This document shows positions 26,541 through 35,065 of a DNA stretch of 64,000 nucleotides, piece by piece. The position numbers were made by a program, and so were the translations under genes. The DNA lies in contig NZ_JADPKT010000094.1 in NCBI RefSeq assembly GCF_023074075.1, positions 334,619-398,618 of the forward strand, in the 5' to 3' direction. A model generated the notes under the pieces. That model saw nothing but the letters and a program-made list of their open reading frames with translations, was not told the origin of the DNA and did no database searches. This stretch comes from Bradyrhizobium sp. 138. Lineage in GTDB: Bacteria > Pseudomonadota > Alphaproteobacteria > Rhizobiales > Xanthobacteraceae. Position 1 is the stretch's first letter; every line of letters starts with the position of its first letter.

Positions 26541-27794
26541 ATGCCGCTGCTCTACGTCCCGACCATCTACGTGCTGATGCTGGCAGTCATGGTGCTGCTC
26601 GGCGCGCTGACGTTTTTCGCGTGGCTGCAAAATCGTGCGGTTCGCGCCCTTGCCTGGTGGGGTGGCGCTGTGCTGGTGATGGCAGCCGCGCTTGGCCTGC
26701 TCTGCCTGCGCGGGGTGATCCCGGATGTCTATTCGGTCGATCTCGCCTACGTCTTCCTGTTCACCGCCTGCGCTCTGATGCTGGAGGGCGCGCGTTGCTT
26801 CGAAGGCCGGCGGGCGAGCCCCCTTCTTCTGGTTGCTGGCGCGGTGACGTGGATCGCGGCCTGTCAGATCCCGGCACTGTACGAGTCCGCCGCGGCGCGT
26901 ATGATCATCGTCTCGGCTGCCATAGGCTCCTATTCCCTCGGCTGCGCCTACGTGCTGTGGACCGGCCGCGCCGAGCCGCTACTGTCGCGATGGCCGCTGA
27001 TCGTGCTGACTGCGTTCGGCGGCGGCCTGTTTCTCGTGCGCATTCCGCTCTCCGTTGCGCATCCGCTCGCAGCGACGCCGGTTACGAGCTTCGAGGCACT
27101 GCAATCGTTCTGGTTCGCGATCGTAAGCACATTCACCCTGCTCTTCATCATCGCCATCAACTATCTGTTTCTCGCACTCACCAAGGAACGGAGCGAGCTC
27201 GTGCACAAGCGTGCCTCGATGACGGACGCGTTGACCGGTCTCGCCAACCGCCGCGCTTTCCTGCAATTCGGCGAGCAATGTCTGAAGGCGCCCGCGAACG
27301 GGACGATCGCGTTCCTGCTGTTCGATCTCGACTTGTTCAAATCGATCAACGACACCCATGGCCATGCGATGGGCGACCGCGTGCTGCGGTTGTTCGCACA
27401 GACGTTGTCCGCCAATCTGCCGCGAGGCGGCGTTGCGGGCCGGCTCGGCGGCGAGGAGTTCGCCGCGATCGTCAATGCACCCGACCGGCAGGCGGCGATC
27501 GCGGCCGCCGAGCGCGTGCGTGAGAGCTTTGCGGCGGTAGCCGGCGTCGTGGACGGGGTCGTGGTCGCAGCCACGGTCAGCGTCGGCCTCGCACATGCGG
27601 ACAGTGAGCCCACCGGCATCGAGGCACTCTGCGAGCGCGCCGACAGGGCGCTCTACACGGCGAAGGCCCTCGGCCGCAACCGGGTCGAGAGCGCGGTGGA
27701 CGAACTCGTTCCGCTCGTGCCCGATGCGTCTGCGGAGCATCGGATCCCGTCCTCCAAGCACGCGCGAGCCGCATCGAAGCGGGCAGCAGCCTGA
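26541..27794 (+). CDS. Membrane-bound diguanylate cyclase (GGDEF domain)
   Basis: 417 residues. The first 215 carry six or seven TM helices forming a membrane sensor. After a short linker comes the GGDEF domain: SMTDALTGLANRRAF, LLFDLDLFKSINDTHGHAMGD, and the active site RLGGEEFAAI (GGEEF variant, fully active in known enzymes). The inhibitory I-site RxxD is absent at its usual place five residues before the motif, so product inhibition may be weak. It makes cyclic di-GMP. It lies 180 bases after the polysaccharide genes on the same strand, so it may control that cluster. Start ATG 26541 or GTG 26532. Confidence 0.88.
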   Translation: MPLLYVPTIYVLMLAVMVLLGALTFFAWLQNRAVRALAWWGGAVLVMAAALGLLCLRGVIPDVYSVDLAYVFLFTACALMLEGARCFEGRRASPLLLVAGAVTWIAACQIPALYESAAARMIIVSAAIGSYSLGCAYVLWTGRAEPLLSRWPLIVLTAFGGGLFLVRIPLSVAHPLAATPVTSFEALQSFWFAIVSTFTLLFIIAINYLFLALTKERSELVHKRASMTDALTGLANRRAFLQFGEQCLKAPANGTIAFLLFDLDLFKSINDTHGHAMGDRVLRLFAQTLSANLPRGGVAGRLGGEEFAAIVNAPDRQAAIAAAERVRESFAAVAGVVDGVVVAATVSVGLAHADSEPTGIEALCERADRALYTAKALGRNRVESAVDELVPLVPDASAEHRIPSSKHARAASKRAAA

Positions 27795-28001
27795 CCCTGA
27801 AATCTGCCTCGCACACAGGCGCGTCCAATCGCGCTGGAGCGTGGCGCATAGGCACGTGATGCCGACATTGGCTTAAGTCGTCCCGATCATCGCATTGTCA
27901 TGCTTCGGTCATCTTAGCTGCATCGTACGTTGCTCTTTTCCCCGTGCGCCGGAGCCTCTTCGTTCCGATGACATCGGAAAAGCGCTCTGGGGAGAGCTGA
28001 C

Positions 28002-29321
28002 ATGCAACTGATCAAGACGATTTCGGCTGACCGCCGGCTGGTCCTCAAGGGCCTCGCGGCAGCAGCCGTGGCGCCCGTTGCGGTGCCGGCGATGGCGGCC
28101 GAGGGGCTTCCGGCGCAGCCGACCGGAACGGCCGCCGCGATCGCCACCGACAAGGCCTATTGGGCGGCCGTGAAAGGGCTCTATGCCGTGACGTCCGATG
28201 TCGTCAATTTCGAGAACGGCTATTGGGGCATTATGACTGAACCCGTGCGGCGCGAATTCATCCGCCAGTCCGACATGATCAACTATCAGAACACCTACTA
28301 CGCGCGGCAGCGCGCCGGCGCGGATTTCGAGGCCGTGCGCGCCAAGGTGGCGGAGGCGGTCGGCGCCGCGGTGGAGGAGATCGCGCTCACGCGCGGCGCG
28401 ACCGAAGCGCTGCAGCTTCTCATCGGCGGCTACAACAGGCTGAAGCCCGGCGACGGCGTGCTCTATGCCGATCTCGACTATGATTCGATGCAGTATGCGA
28501 TGAACGCGCTTCGTGCGCGCCGCGGCGTCGACGTGGTCAAGTTCGACATGCCGGAGCCCGCCACCCGCCAGGCGGTGCTCGACGCCTATGCCCGCGCCAT
28601 CGAGGCCAACCCGAAGACGAGGCTTCTGCTCCTGACCCATGTCAGCCACCGCACCGGCTTGGTGATGCCGGTCGCCGAGATCGCCCGCATGGCGAAGGCC
28701 AAGGGCATCGACACCATCGTCGACGCCGCCCATTCTTGGGGACAGATCGACTTCAGGGTGAGTGAGCTCGAGGCCGATTTCGTCGGCTTCAATCTGCACA
28801 AATGGATCGGCGCACCGCTCGGCGTCGGCTTCCTCTACATCAGGAAGGACCGCCTCGCGGCCATCGATCGCAACATGGGCGACGAGGATTTTGCCGAGAC
28901 CGATATCCGCTCGCGGGTTCACACCGGCACGGTCAATTTCGCGACCGTGCTGACGGTGCCGACGGCGCTGGCGCAGCATCAGCAGATCGGCGCCGCGGCA
29001 AAGCAGGCCCGCCTGCGCCATCTGCGCGACTATTGGGTGAGCCGGGTCCGCGGATTCAAGGACATCGAGATCCTGACGCCGGACGAAGTCGGCTCATACG
29101 GCGCGATCACCTCGTTCCGCCTCGCCGGCAGGACCAGCAAGGCCGACAACGAGGCCATCGTGGTGAAGCTCCGCGACAGCCACAAGATCATGACGGTGCG
29201 CCGGGCCGGCGTCGCCAAAGGCCAATGCATCCGCGTGACGCCCGCGCTGTTCACCGACGAGGCCGATCTCGATCGCCTCGTCGAGGCGCTGGCGGTCATC
29301 ACGGGGACGAAGACGGGGTGA
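28002..29321 (+). CDS. Exported class V aminotransferase-fold PLP enzyme
   Basis: 439 residues. The N-terminus ADRRLVLKGLAAAAVAPVAV resembles a twin-arginine signal, with cleavage likely after PAMA near residue 32. The body is a class V aminotransferase/isopenicillin-N-epimerase-like fold: LTRGATEALQLLIGG, THVSHRTGLVMPV, TIVDAAHSWGQIDF, and the PLP lysine Lys267 in FNLHKWIGAPLG. Tat export fits an enzyme folded around its cofactor in the cytoplasm. Substrates in this group include epimerised peptides, cysteine sulfoxides and ergothioneine intermediates. The actual one is unknown. It stands alone, 207 bases after the GGDEF gene. Confidence 0.85.
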   Translation: MQLIKTISADRRLVLKGLAAAAVAPVAVPAMAAEGLPAQPTGTAAAIATDKAYWAAVKGLYAVTSDVVNFENGYWGIMTEPVRREFIRQSDMINYQNTYYARQRAGADFEAVRAKVAEAVGAAVEEIALTRGATEALQLLIGGYNRLKPGDGVLYADLDYDSMQYAMNALRARRGVDVVKFDMPEPATRQAVLDAYARAIEANPKTRLLLLTHVSHRTGLVMPVAEIARMAKAKGIDTIVDAAHSWGQIDFRVSELEADFVGFNLHKWIGAPLGVGFLYIRKDRLAAIDRNMGDEDFAETDIRSRVHTGTVNFATVLTVPTALAQHQQIGAAAKQARLRHLRDYWVSRVRGFKDIEILTPDEVGSYGAITSFRLAGRTSKADNEAIVVKLRDSHKIMTVRRAGVAKGQCIRVTPALFTDEADLDRLVEALAVITGTKTG

Positions 29322-29339
29322 AGTTGCGCGGGGGAGGGG

Positions 29340-29363
29340 CGAGACCGCGAAGCGGTCGTCTCG
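29340..29363. repeat. Short intergenic inverted repeat between convergent genes
   Basis: The stem GACCGC-GAA-GCGGTC at 29343-29357, flanked by CGAGA and TCTCG, lies between the PLP-enzyme stop and the LLM-gene stop. The style resembles the palindromic intergenic repeats common in Bradyrhizobium and could act as a two-way transcription barrier. Confidence 0.4.
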
Positions 29364-29434
29364 AAGGACGAGGCACGCCCTCGGGCTGCTCAAAAACTCA
29401 CGTACGATTGTCGTGCCCGACGGCGCCAGTCGCC

Positions 29435-30457
29435 TCACCGCCACCCCAGCGCCGGCGCCACGTGCGTCAGGATCGCCTCGATCGCATGCGCGCAATAGGC
29501 GACGCCGAGCTGGTTGGGAATCGTCAGCAGCAGCGTGTCCGCCTCGGCAATCGCCTCGTCCTGGCGCAGCTGCTCAATCAGCACGTCCGGCTCGGCGGCA
29601 TAACTCCGGCCGAAGATCGCGCGGGTCTGCGGGTCGATGAAGCCGATCTGGTCTTCGCCGCCGCGCTCGCCGCCGAAATAGGCGCGGTCGCGATCGTTCA
29701 TCAGCGCAAAGATGCTGCGACTGACGGACACGCGGGGCTCACGGGTGTGGCCGGCCTCCTTCCACGCCGCGCGAAAGCTACGGATCTGCGCGGCCTGCTG
29801 CACGTGAAAGGCCTCGCCGGTCTCGTCGTTCTTCAATGTCGAACTCTGCAAATTCATGCCGAGCTTCGCCGCCCACACCGCCGTCGCGTTCGAGCCGGCG
29901 CCCCACCAGATCCGTTCGCGCAAGCCTTGCGCATGCGGCTCCAGACGCAACAGCCCGGGCGGATTTGGAAACATCGGCTGCGGATTGGGCTCGGCAAACC
30001 CTTCGCCGCGCAAGAGGTCGAGGAAGACCTCCGCGTGTCGCCGCCCCATGTCGGCATCGCTCTGGCCCTCGGCCGGGCGATAACCGAAATAGCGCCAACC
30101 GTCGATCACCTGCTCGGGCGAGCCGCGGCTGATGCCGAGCTGCAGCCGGCCGCCGGCGATGAGATCGGCGCTTCCCGCGTCCTCCACCATGTAAAGCGGG
30201 TTCTCGTAGCGCATGTCGATCACGGCCGTGCCGATCTCGATCCTGCTGGTCTTCGCGCCGACAGCCGCAAGCAGCGGAAAGGGCGAGGCGAGCTGCCGCG
30301 CGAAATGATGCACGCGGAAATAGGCGCCGTCGGCCCCTAACTGCTCCGCCGCGACCGCGAGCTCGATCGATTGCAGCAGCGTGTCCGCGGCCGAGCGGGT
30401 CTGCGACTGCGGCGAGGGCGTCCAGTGCCCGAAGGAGAGGAATCCGATTTTTTTCAT
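29435..30457 (-). CDS. LLM-class flavin-dependent oxidoreductase (luciferase-like)
   Basis: 340 residues, bacterial-luciferase-like TIM barrel. Visible family marks are MKKIGFLSFGHW at the start, SIELAVAAEQLGADGAYFRVHHF, ASPFPLLAAVGAKTSRIEIGT, NPLYMVEDAGSADLIAGGRL, and LGISRGSPEQVIDGW. These enzymes use reduced FMN or F420 to oxidise small molecules. The first 217 bases of this gene recur as a truncated copy at 34819-35035, with only a few changes. No flavin reductase is adjacent. Confidence 0.87.
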   Translation of the reverse strand: MKKIGFLSFGHWTPSPQSQTRSAADTLLQSIELAVAAEQLGADGAYFRVHHFARQLASPFPLLAAVGAKTSRIEIGTAVIDMRYENPLYMVEDAGSADLIAGGRLQLGISRGSPEQVIDGWRYFGYRPAEGQSDADMGRRHAEVFLDLLRGEGFAEPNPQPMFPNPPGLLRLEPHAQGLRERIWWGAGSNATAVWAAKLGMNLQSSTLKNDETGEAFHVQQAAQIRSFRAAWKEAGHTREPRVSVSRSIFALMNDRDRAYFGGERGGEDQIGFIDPQTRAIFGRSYAAEPDVLIEQLRQDEAIAEADTLLLTIPNQLGVAYCAHAIEAILTHVAPALGWR

Positions 30458-30540
30458 GAGGGCAACGTATGGCTGATCGGAAGCGTTTGCGAGACGCTGG
30501 CCGAGGGAAAGATGGCAACATGGGGTGTCCTCGTAGGTCT

Positions 30541-30802
30541 CCGCCCGCGCCGGGCACCGTCAAAGCGAAAATTCTCGTTATCAACGGTGCGGACAAACCC
30601 CTCGTGAAGCGCGGGCAGATTCGATGCAGCGAAGGCCGACTATCGGATCATCGAATATCATGGCGCTGTGCATGCGTTCACCAACCCCGAAGCCACCGAG
30701 CTTGGCAAGAAGTTCAACCTGCCGCTTAGATACGACGCCAAGGCTGATCACGAAGCGAAGGCCGAAGCTGCCAAGCTCTTTGCTGCGGACCTACAAAAAT
30801 GA
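30541..30802 (+). pseudogene. Dienelactone hydrolase family, 3' fragment with a frameshift
   Basis: From 30541 one frame reads PPAPGTVKAKILVINGADKP and continues LVKRGQI. One extra base near 30620 then shifts the frame, and the other frame continues DAAKADYRIIEYHGAVHAFT with NPEATELGKKFNLPLRYDAK to TGA 30802. The GADKP and GAVHAFTNP segments match the C-terminal half of dienelactone hydrolases, holding the catalytic Asp and His. The N-terminal half with the catalytic Cys/Ser is missing. It begins close to the start of the divergent LLM gene, so a rearrangement probably cut it. Confidence 0.72.
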
Positions 30803-31118
30803 ACATCCACATGGGTGGGCTATACTGCGGAACGATCGACAGCTCGTTTAGACGCGAGATGAGGCTACAGCTTCGCTCCTGGCACCTTGCGTCGGGCCAG
30901 ATCGACGAATCCGCTTCTGGCCCCAGAGCAGAGTCGGATAAATCTCGCGTCCGACACGAGCGCGTGGCACTACCAGCCATTTACTACGCGCAATGTGTCG
31001 CGCTTCTTCACATATAATCTGCCTATGCTGCCGTTGGCAGCACAATGAGCCGCAGAGCGACCTCACAAAGATCACTCCGATTTTTTGATGCCCATGCTCC
31101 CGTTCGCGCAAGCAGCGC
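30803..31118. other. Intergenic stretch without recognised gene
   Basis: 316 bases between the dienelactone hydrolase remnant and the terminator of the small secreted-protein gene. The open frames across it are short, differ in every direction and look like no protein I know. Base use is less GC-rich than in neighbouring genes. Confidence 0.5.
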
Positions 31119-31162
31119 AAAAAAGCAGAGCCTCCTCGGTCCCGATTTGGACACTGAGGAGG
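31119..31162 (-). terminator. Rho-independent terminator of the 31203-31463 gene
   Basis: Read on the minus strand, a stem CCTCCTC...GAGGAGG with an inner GTCC/GGAC pair (31131-31162) is followed by CTCTGC and a run of six T (31119-31124). It lies 40 bases past the stop of the small leftward gene, as expected for its terminator. Confidence 0.65.
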
Positions 31163-31202
31163 ATCTCGTTTTGCCCCGCGGAGGCTGGAAAGCGCGACCG
31201 CG

Positions 31203-31463
31203 CTACCGACCTGGGGAGACTTTGGCCAGCACTGTAGTCGTTCGGTCGGCGCTGCTGGGTTCCTGTTGGCGCGAGGCCAAGGCGGGGGACGAAATGCCAG
31301 CCGCCGAGAACGCCTGTTCGGCGTTGGCCGGACCCAGCACCATGAACTGGTGCGGCGTGATCGGAAAGCCCACGACTTCATAAGTCGGCAGTTCCGCCGC
31401 CGTGGCTGCCATGCCACTCATCACGAAGGTTGCGGCGGCTGCGATTGACATTCGATACCTCAT
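31203..31463 (-). CDS. Small secreted protein of unknown function
   Basis: 86 residues. The signal peptide covers about residues 1-23 (SIAAAATFVMSGMAATAAE), and the mature part begins LPTYEVVGFPITPHQFMVLG. Short periplasmic proteins with the same ELPTYEV.GFPITPHQ opening are familiar from Bradyrhizobium genomes, where they are unannotated. ATG 31463 has CGGAG at the right distance, and a terminator follows the gene. It is divergent from the large BTAD regulator, 144 bases away. Confidence 0.7.
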   Translation of the reverse strand: MRYRMSIAAAATFVMSGMAATAAELPTYEVVGFPITPHQFMVLGPANAEQAFSAAGISSPALASRQQEPSSADRTTTVLAKVSPGR

Positions 31464-31607
31464 GGTAGTCTCCGTTCGCTGATGCTTGTCCCTGACCTCG
31501 CAGCCAGACTAGCTGCCTGCCGCAATGGACCTGTCGGCGCGAGCGTGATAAATTCGCAAAATCGTCGGACCGGGTGTTTTTGCACCCCGAGCAAAAGGGC
31601 CGGCGGA

Positions 31608-34600
31608 ATGGCGAAGGCGAGCCTCGCAGTTCTCGGCAGTTTCCGGCTCCAGATGGACACCGGAGAGCCCATCCCTTTGGCCACCAAAAAGACGGCAGCC
31701 CTGTTGGCCTATCTGGCACTGCACGCGCCCGAGGCACAGGCGCGATCAAAGCTTGCGGCGCTGTTATGGGGCGACCACGACGAGCCGCAGGCCCGCGACA
31801 GTCTGCGACAGTCGCTGAGCCTTTTGCGCAAGGCATTGTCACACGCAGGTCCCGGCGCGTTGACTGCTCATGAGGACACAATCAGCCTTGCGCCGGCCGC
31901 TCTGGAGACCGACGCAAGGGCGTTCGAGAATCTCATCGCGAAACCGGAGGCCGAGGACCTGGAGCGGGCTATGGGCCTTTATCGCGGCGAATTCCTTGAC
32001 GGTTTTCACGTCTCCGCGCCGGAGTTTGAAAGTTGGGCCGCAGCGGAACGTCAGCGGTTCCGTGAACTCGCTTTGGAGGGCATGGCGAAGCTGCTCGATC
32101 ATCACCTGTCCGCTGGAGCGATCGAGCGCGGCATTCACATTGCAACACGGCTGCTTGCCGCAGATCCCTTGCAGGAGCGTGTTCATCGCTCTCTGATGGA
32201 GCTGTATGCGCGGCAGGGCAGGCAGGGCGCAGCGCTCCGCCAATATCGCACCTGCGCCGAGCTACTATCCAGGGAATTAGGAATCGAGCCCGACGCGCAG
32301 ACCAAGACATTGCACCGCCAGCTCCTGCGAGAGTGGAACCGAACGCAGCCCAGAGTCTCTGTGGCGGGCCGATCGGTGCGAGAGGGCCCCGGCAGCGGGC
32401 TTGCCGATGACTTGGGAGCCACGAGAGGCTTGAACAAAAGTATTTCGCCATCACTACATGCGAATGCCGCGCCGGGTAATTTACCCGTGCAGACAACGAG
32501 CTTTCTCGGGCGCGACAGGGATCTCGCCAAAGCTAGCGGGATCCTTTCCGGCGCGCGGCTGGTCACGCTGACCGGCCCCGGCGGAATCGGCAAGACACGG
32601 CTCGCACTCCAGCTTGCGGCGACGATGCACGACAACTATCCGGATGGCACATGGCTGGTGGAGCTTGCCGCTTTCGATGATCCCAATGCGACCGGTCACG
32701 CCGTCGCCGACGTCTTCGGCATCACGCAGCAAGCTGGCAAGACGATCGAGCAAAGCGTCGCCAATGCGCTTGCCGGACGAAGCCTGCTTCTCATTCTCGA
32801 CAATTGCGAGCACTTGATCGATGCGATAGCCGGCCTTGCACGGGAGATCCTGTCAACATGCCCGCATGTCAGCCTGCTGGCGACCAGCCGGGAGACGCTG
32901 ATGGTCGACGGCGAGCGGACCTACCCGGTGCGTCCCCTCGAGTGCGGCGACGGAATCGATGCGCCAGCGGTGGAGCTGTTCGTGGAGCGCGCGCGGTTCG
33001 TGGAACCACACTTCGAACTCAATGGTGACGCTGACACGATCTGTGAAATATGCCGCCGCCTTGATGGGATTCCCTTGGCCATCGAGCTCGCAGCCGCCCG
33101 AACGCGGGCAATGAGTCCCACTCAGATCCGCGATCGGCTGCATGAACGCTTCCGCCTGCTCACCAGCGGGTCGCGACACGTCTTGAAGCGACATCAGACG
33201 CTGCGCCACGCCGTCGAATGGTCGTATGACCTGTTGTCGTCATCCGAGCAGGCCGTGCTTTCGCGCGCATCGGTATTTTCCGGAGGTTTCGGGCTGGAGG
33301 CTGCCGAGCGCATCTGTAGCGGCGGCGACATCGCGGCTGCCGATGTTCTCTATCTTCTCGACTCGTTGGTACGAAAATCGCTGCTCAGCGCCAAACGAGT
33401 CGGGAATACAATTCGCTACAGCCAGCTCGAAACGATCAGACAGTTTGCCGAGGAGCGGCTCGCGATGCTGGTTGAAATTGAGGTGGTTCGGGGACGCCAT
33501 GCGCAATTTTTTGCGGAGGATGCCGAGGCGCACCACAGGATTTGGCGAAGCCCGCAGCAACTGATGGCCTATGCCTGGCTCGATCAGGAGGTGGACAATT
33601 TGCGCGCGGCGTTTCGGTGGGCGTGCAGCCAGGATGATATCGATGTTGCGGCCCGGATCGCATCCAGGGTCCCGAGCATGGCGGTCCTCCGCGTGCGCAG
33701 CGAACCGCTCAATTGGCCGACAGAGATTGTCGATGCGGCACGGCGCGTCGGCCATCGACGGCTCGGTGCCCTGCTGACCTACGCCGCAAAAAGGGCGTGG
33801 AACCTGGGACGTGTTCAAGAGGCGACGCTCTACGCCGAGGAAGCGATAGGGCTGATAGGCAATGCCAACTTTGATCCGCCGGTCTGGGCGTTCGCGGTTC
33901 TGGCCATGATTGCGTCCCGACAGGGCAATGCGGAAAGCGCTGTCAAATTTGCGCGTGCCGGCGCCGAGCACCCGGCGGACCGGCGCGAGCGGCAATGCCT
34001 GGCGACGCTTCCCTTCTACCTCGCAATGGCCGGCGCACATGACGAGGCGATGGCGATCGCCGATGACATTGTTGACAAGGTTGCGGCTGCACGAACTCCG
34101 AGTTCGCTCATCGCGGCGCTGTTTTCCAAGGGAAGAGCATTTAGCAAGGCCAACCCAGGGCGTGCCCTGGATGCGTTCGAGACGGCCCTTGCTCATGCAA
34201 GGACATCCGGTAACCGCTACTGGGAGATCGTCATCATCCCCGCCGTCGCGGAGTTGCAGGTGCGGAGCGGCGATCCGGGCAAGACGCTGCGAACCCTGCC
34301 GCGAATGCTCGAAATCTGGGGCCAATCGACGGAGATAGGACTTGCAACTCTCACCTTAGCTACCCTCATTCTGCTGTTTGAGCGACTTGGACACCCGGCG
34401 GTCGCGGCCACGCTCAGCGGCGCCCTCTCCCAAATGATCCCATCGACCAGCTTTTTCCAAGAACTGCCTGACACCCTTGCCCGCGTTCGTCATGTGCTGG
34501 GGGATAGCTCCTTCGAGAAGGCTAAAGCGCGCGGTGCCGCGATGACTCATCGCGAAATGGTCGATTACGCAGCCGATCGGGTCGAAAATGCGCTGAGTAC

Positions 34601-34634
34601 ACTGGGCGCATCAACCGCCAAACATCAACACTAG
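31608..34634 (+). CDS. Large AfsR-like regulator: wHTH + BTAD + NB-ARC ATPase + TPR
   Basis: 1008 residues from ATG 31608. Residues 1-95 form the DNA-binding winged helix of SARP type (ASLAVLGSFRLQ, LLWGDHDEPQARDSLRQSLS). Residues about 100-245 are the bacterial transcriptional activator domain (LYRGEFLDGFHV, LLSRELGIEPDAQT). An NTPase of the NB-ARC/STAND class follows: Walker A LTGPGGIGKTRL near 320-330, Walker B SLLLILDNCEHLI near 390, RLDGIPLAIELAAARTRAMS, and LRHAVEWSYDLL. The last 350 residues are helical TPR-like repeats. Such proteins switch on transcription after ligand-driven ATP-dependent assembly. Ligand and targets are unknown; the divergent secreted-protein gene is one candidate. 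Confidence 0.88.
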   Translation: MAKASLAVLGSFRLQMDTGEPIPLATKKTAALLAYLALHAPEAQARSKLAALLWGDHDEPQARDSLRQSLSLLRKALSHAGPGALTAHEDTISLAPAALETDARAFENLIAKPEAEDLERAMGLYRGEFLDGFHVSAPEFESWAAAERQRFRELALEGMAKLLDHHLSAGAIERGIHIATRLLAADPLQERVHRSLMELYARQGRQGAALRQYRTCAELLSRELGIEPDAQTKTLHRQLLREWNRTQPRVSVAGRSVREGPGSGLADDLGATRGLNKSISPSLHANAAPGNLPVQTTSFLGRDRDLAKASGILSGARLVTLTGPGGIGKTRLALQLAATMHDNYPDGTWLVELAAFDDPNATGHAVADVFGITQQAGKTIEQSVANALAGRSLLLILDNCEHLIDAIAGLAREILSTCPHVSLLATSRETLMVDGERTYPVRPLECGDGIDAPAVELFVERARFVEPHFELNGDADTICEICRRLDGIPLAIELAAARTRAMSPTQIRDRLHERFRLLTSGSRHVLKRHQTLRHAVEWSYDLLSSSEQAVLSRASVFSGGFGLEAAERICSGGDIAAADVLYLLDSLVRKSLLSAKRVGNTIRYSQLETIRQFAEERLAMLVEIEVVRGRHAQFFAEDAEAHHRIWRSPQQLMAYAWLDQEVDNLRAAFRWACSQDDIDVAARIASRVPSMAVLRVRSEPLNWPTEIVDAARRVGHRRLGALLTYAAKRAWNLGRVQEATLYAEEAIGLIGNANFDPPVWAFAVLAMIASRQGNAESAVKFARAGAEHPADRRERQCLATLPFYLAMAGAHDEAMAIADDIVDKVAAARTPSSLIAALFSKGRAFSKANPGRALDAFETALAHARTSGNRYWEIVIIPAVAELQVRSGDPGKTLRTLPRMLEIWGQSTEIGLATLTLATLILLFERLGHPAVAATLSGALSQMIPSTSFFQELPDTLARVRHVLGDSSFEKAKARGAAMTHREMVDYAADRVENALSTLGASTAKHQH

Positions 34635-34656
34635 CGGTTGAGAAAGCAGTGACGTC

Positions 34657-34818
34657 TCAGGCGTAGGCCATCCAGCCGCGGAATGTGAAGCCGATGTAGA
34701 ACAGGATTGGGTCCGAGAAGCCAGCCTCGCGCCCAAAATCGCCTCATCCTGCGCGGGCTCCAGAATTTCCAGATGGTTGGTGACGTCCCGCGCGGCCGCC
34801 GCCTTGTCGGGCGGCAAA
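34657..34818 (-). pseudogene. 3' end fragment of a SAM methyltransferase gene
   Basis: On the minus strand this reads AAAARDVTNHLEILEPAQDE and AIL, then, after a lost base, the GF..PTLF-type end; the final codons encode FRGWMAYA and stop at 34657. It matches the last 50 or so codons of the intact methyltransferase at 42582-43265 and is joined directly to a truncated LLM gene, so the two remnants form a chimera. A third partial copy is at 37882-37971. Confidence 0.75.
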
Positions 34819-35035
34819 TCCTGCTGGTCTTCGCGCCGACAGCCGCCAGCAGCGGAAAGGGCGAGGCCAGCTGGCGCGCGAAATGATGCGCGCGCAAATA
34901 GGCGTCGTCGGCCCCTAACTGCTCCGCCGCGACCGCAAGCTCGATCGATTGCAGCAGCGTGTCCGCGGCCGAGCGGGTCTGCGACTGCGGCGAGGGCGTC
35001 CAGTGCCCGAAGGAGAGGAATCCGATTTTTTTCAT
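34819..35035 (-). pseudogene. 5' fragment of an LLM oxidoreductase gene, duplicate of 30241-30457
   Basis: The first 217 bases match the start of the LLM gene at 29435-30457 almost base for base, from MKKIGFLSFGHW to AAVGAKTSRI, with a few substitutions (YFRVHHF has become YLRAHHF). The match then stops sharply at 34819 and methyltransferase sequence begins. Nothing downstream supplies the rest of the barrel, so this copy cannot make an enzyme. Confidence 0.85.
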
Positions 35036-35065
35036 GGGCGTCATTTAATGATGGGTGGGACGGCG

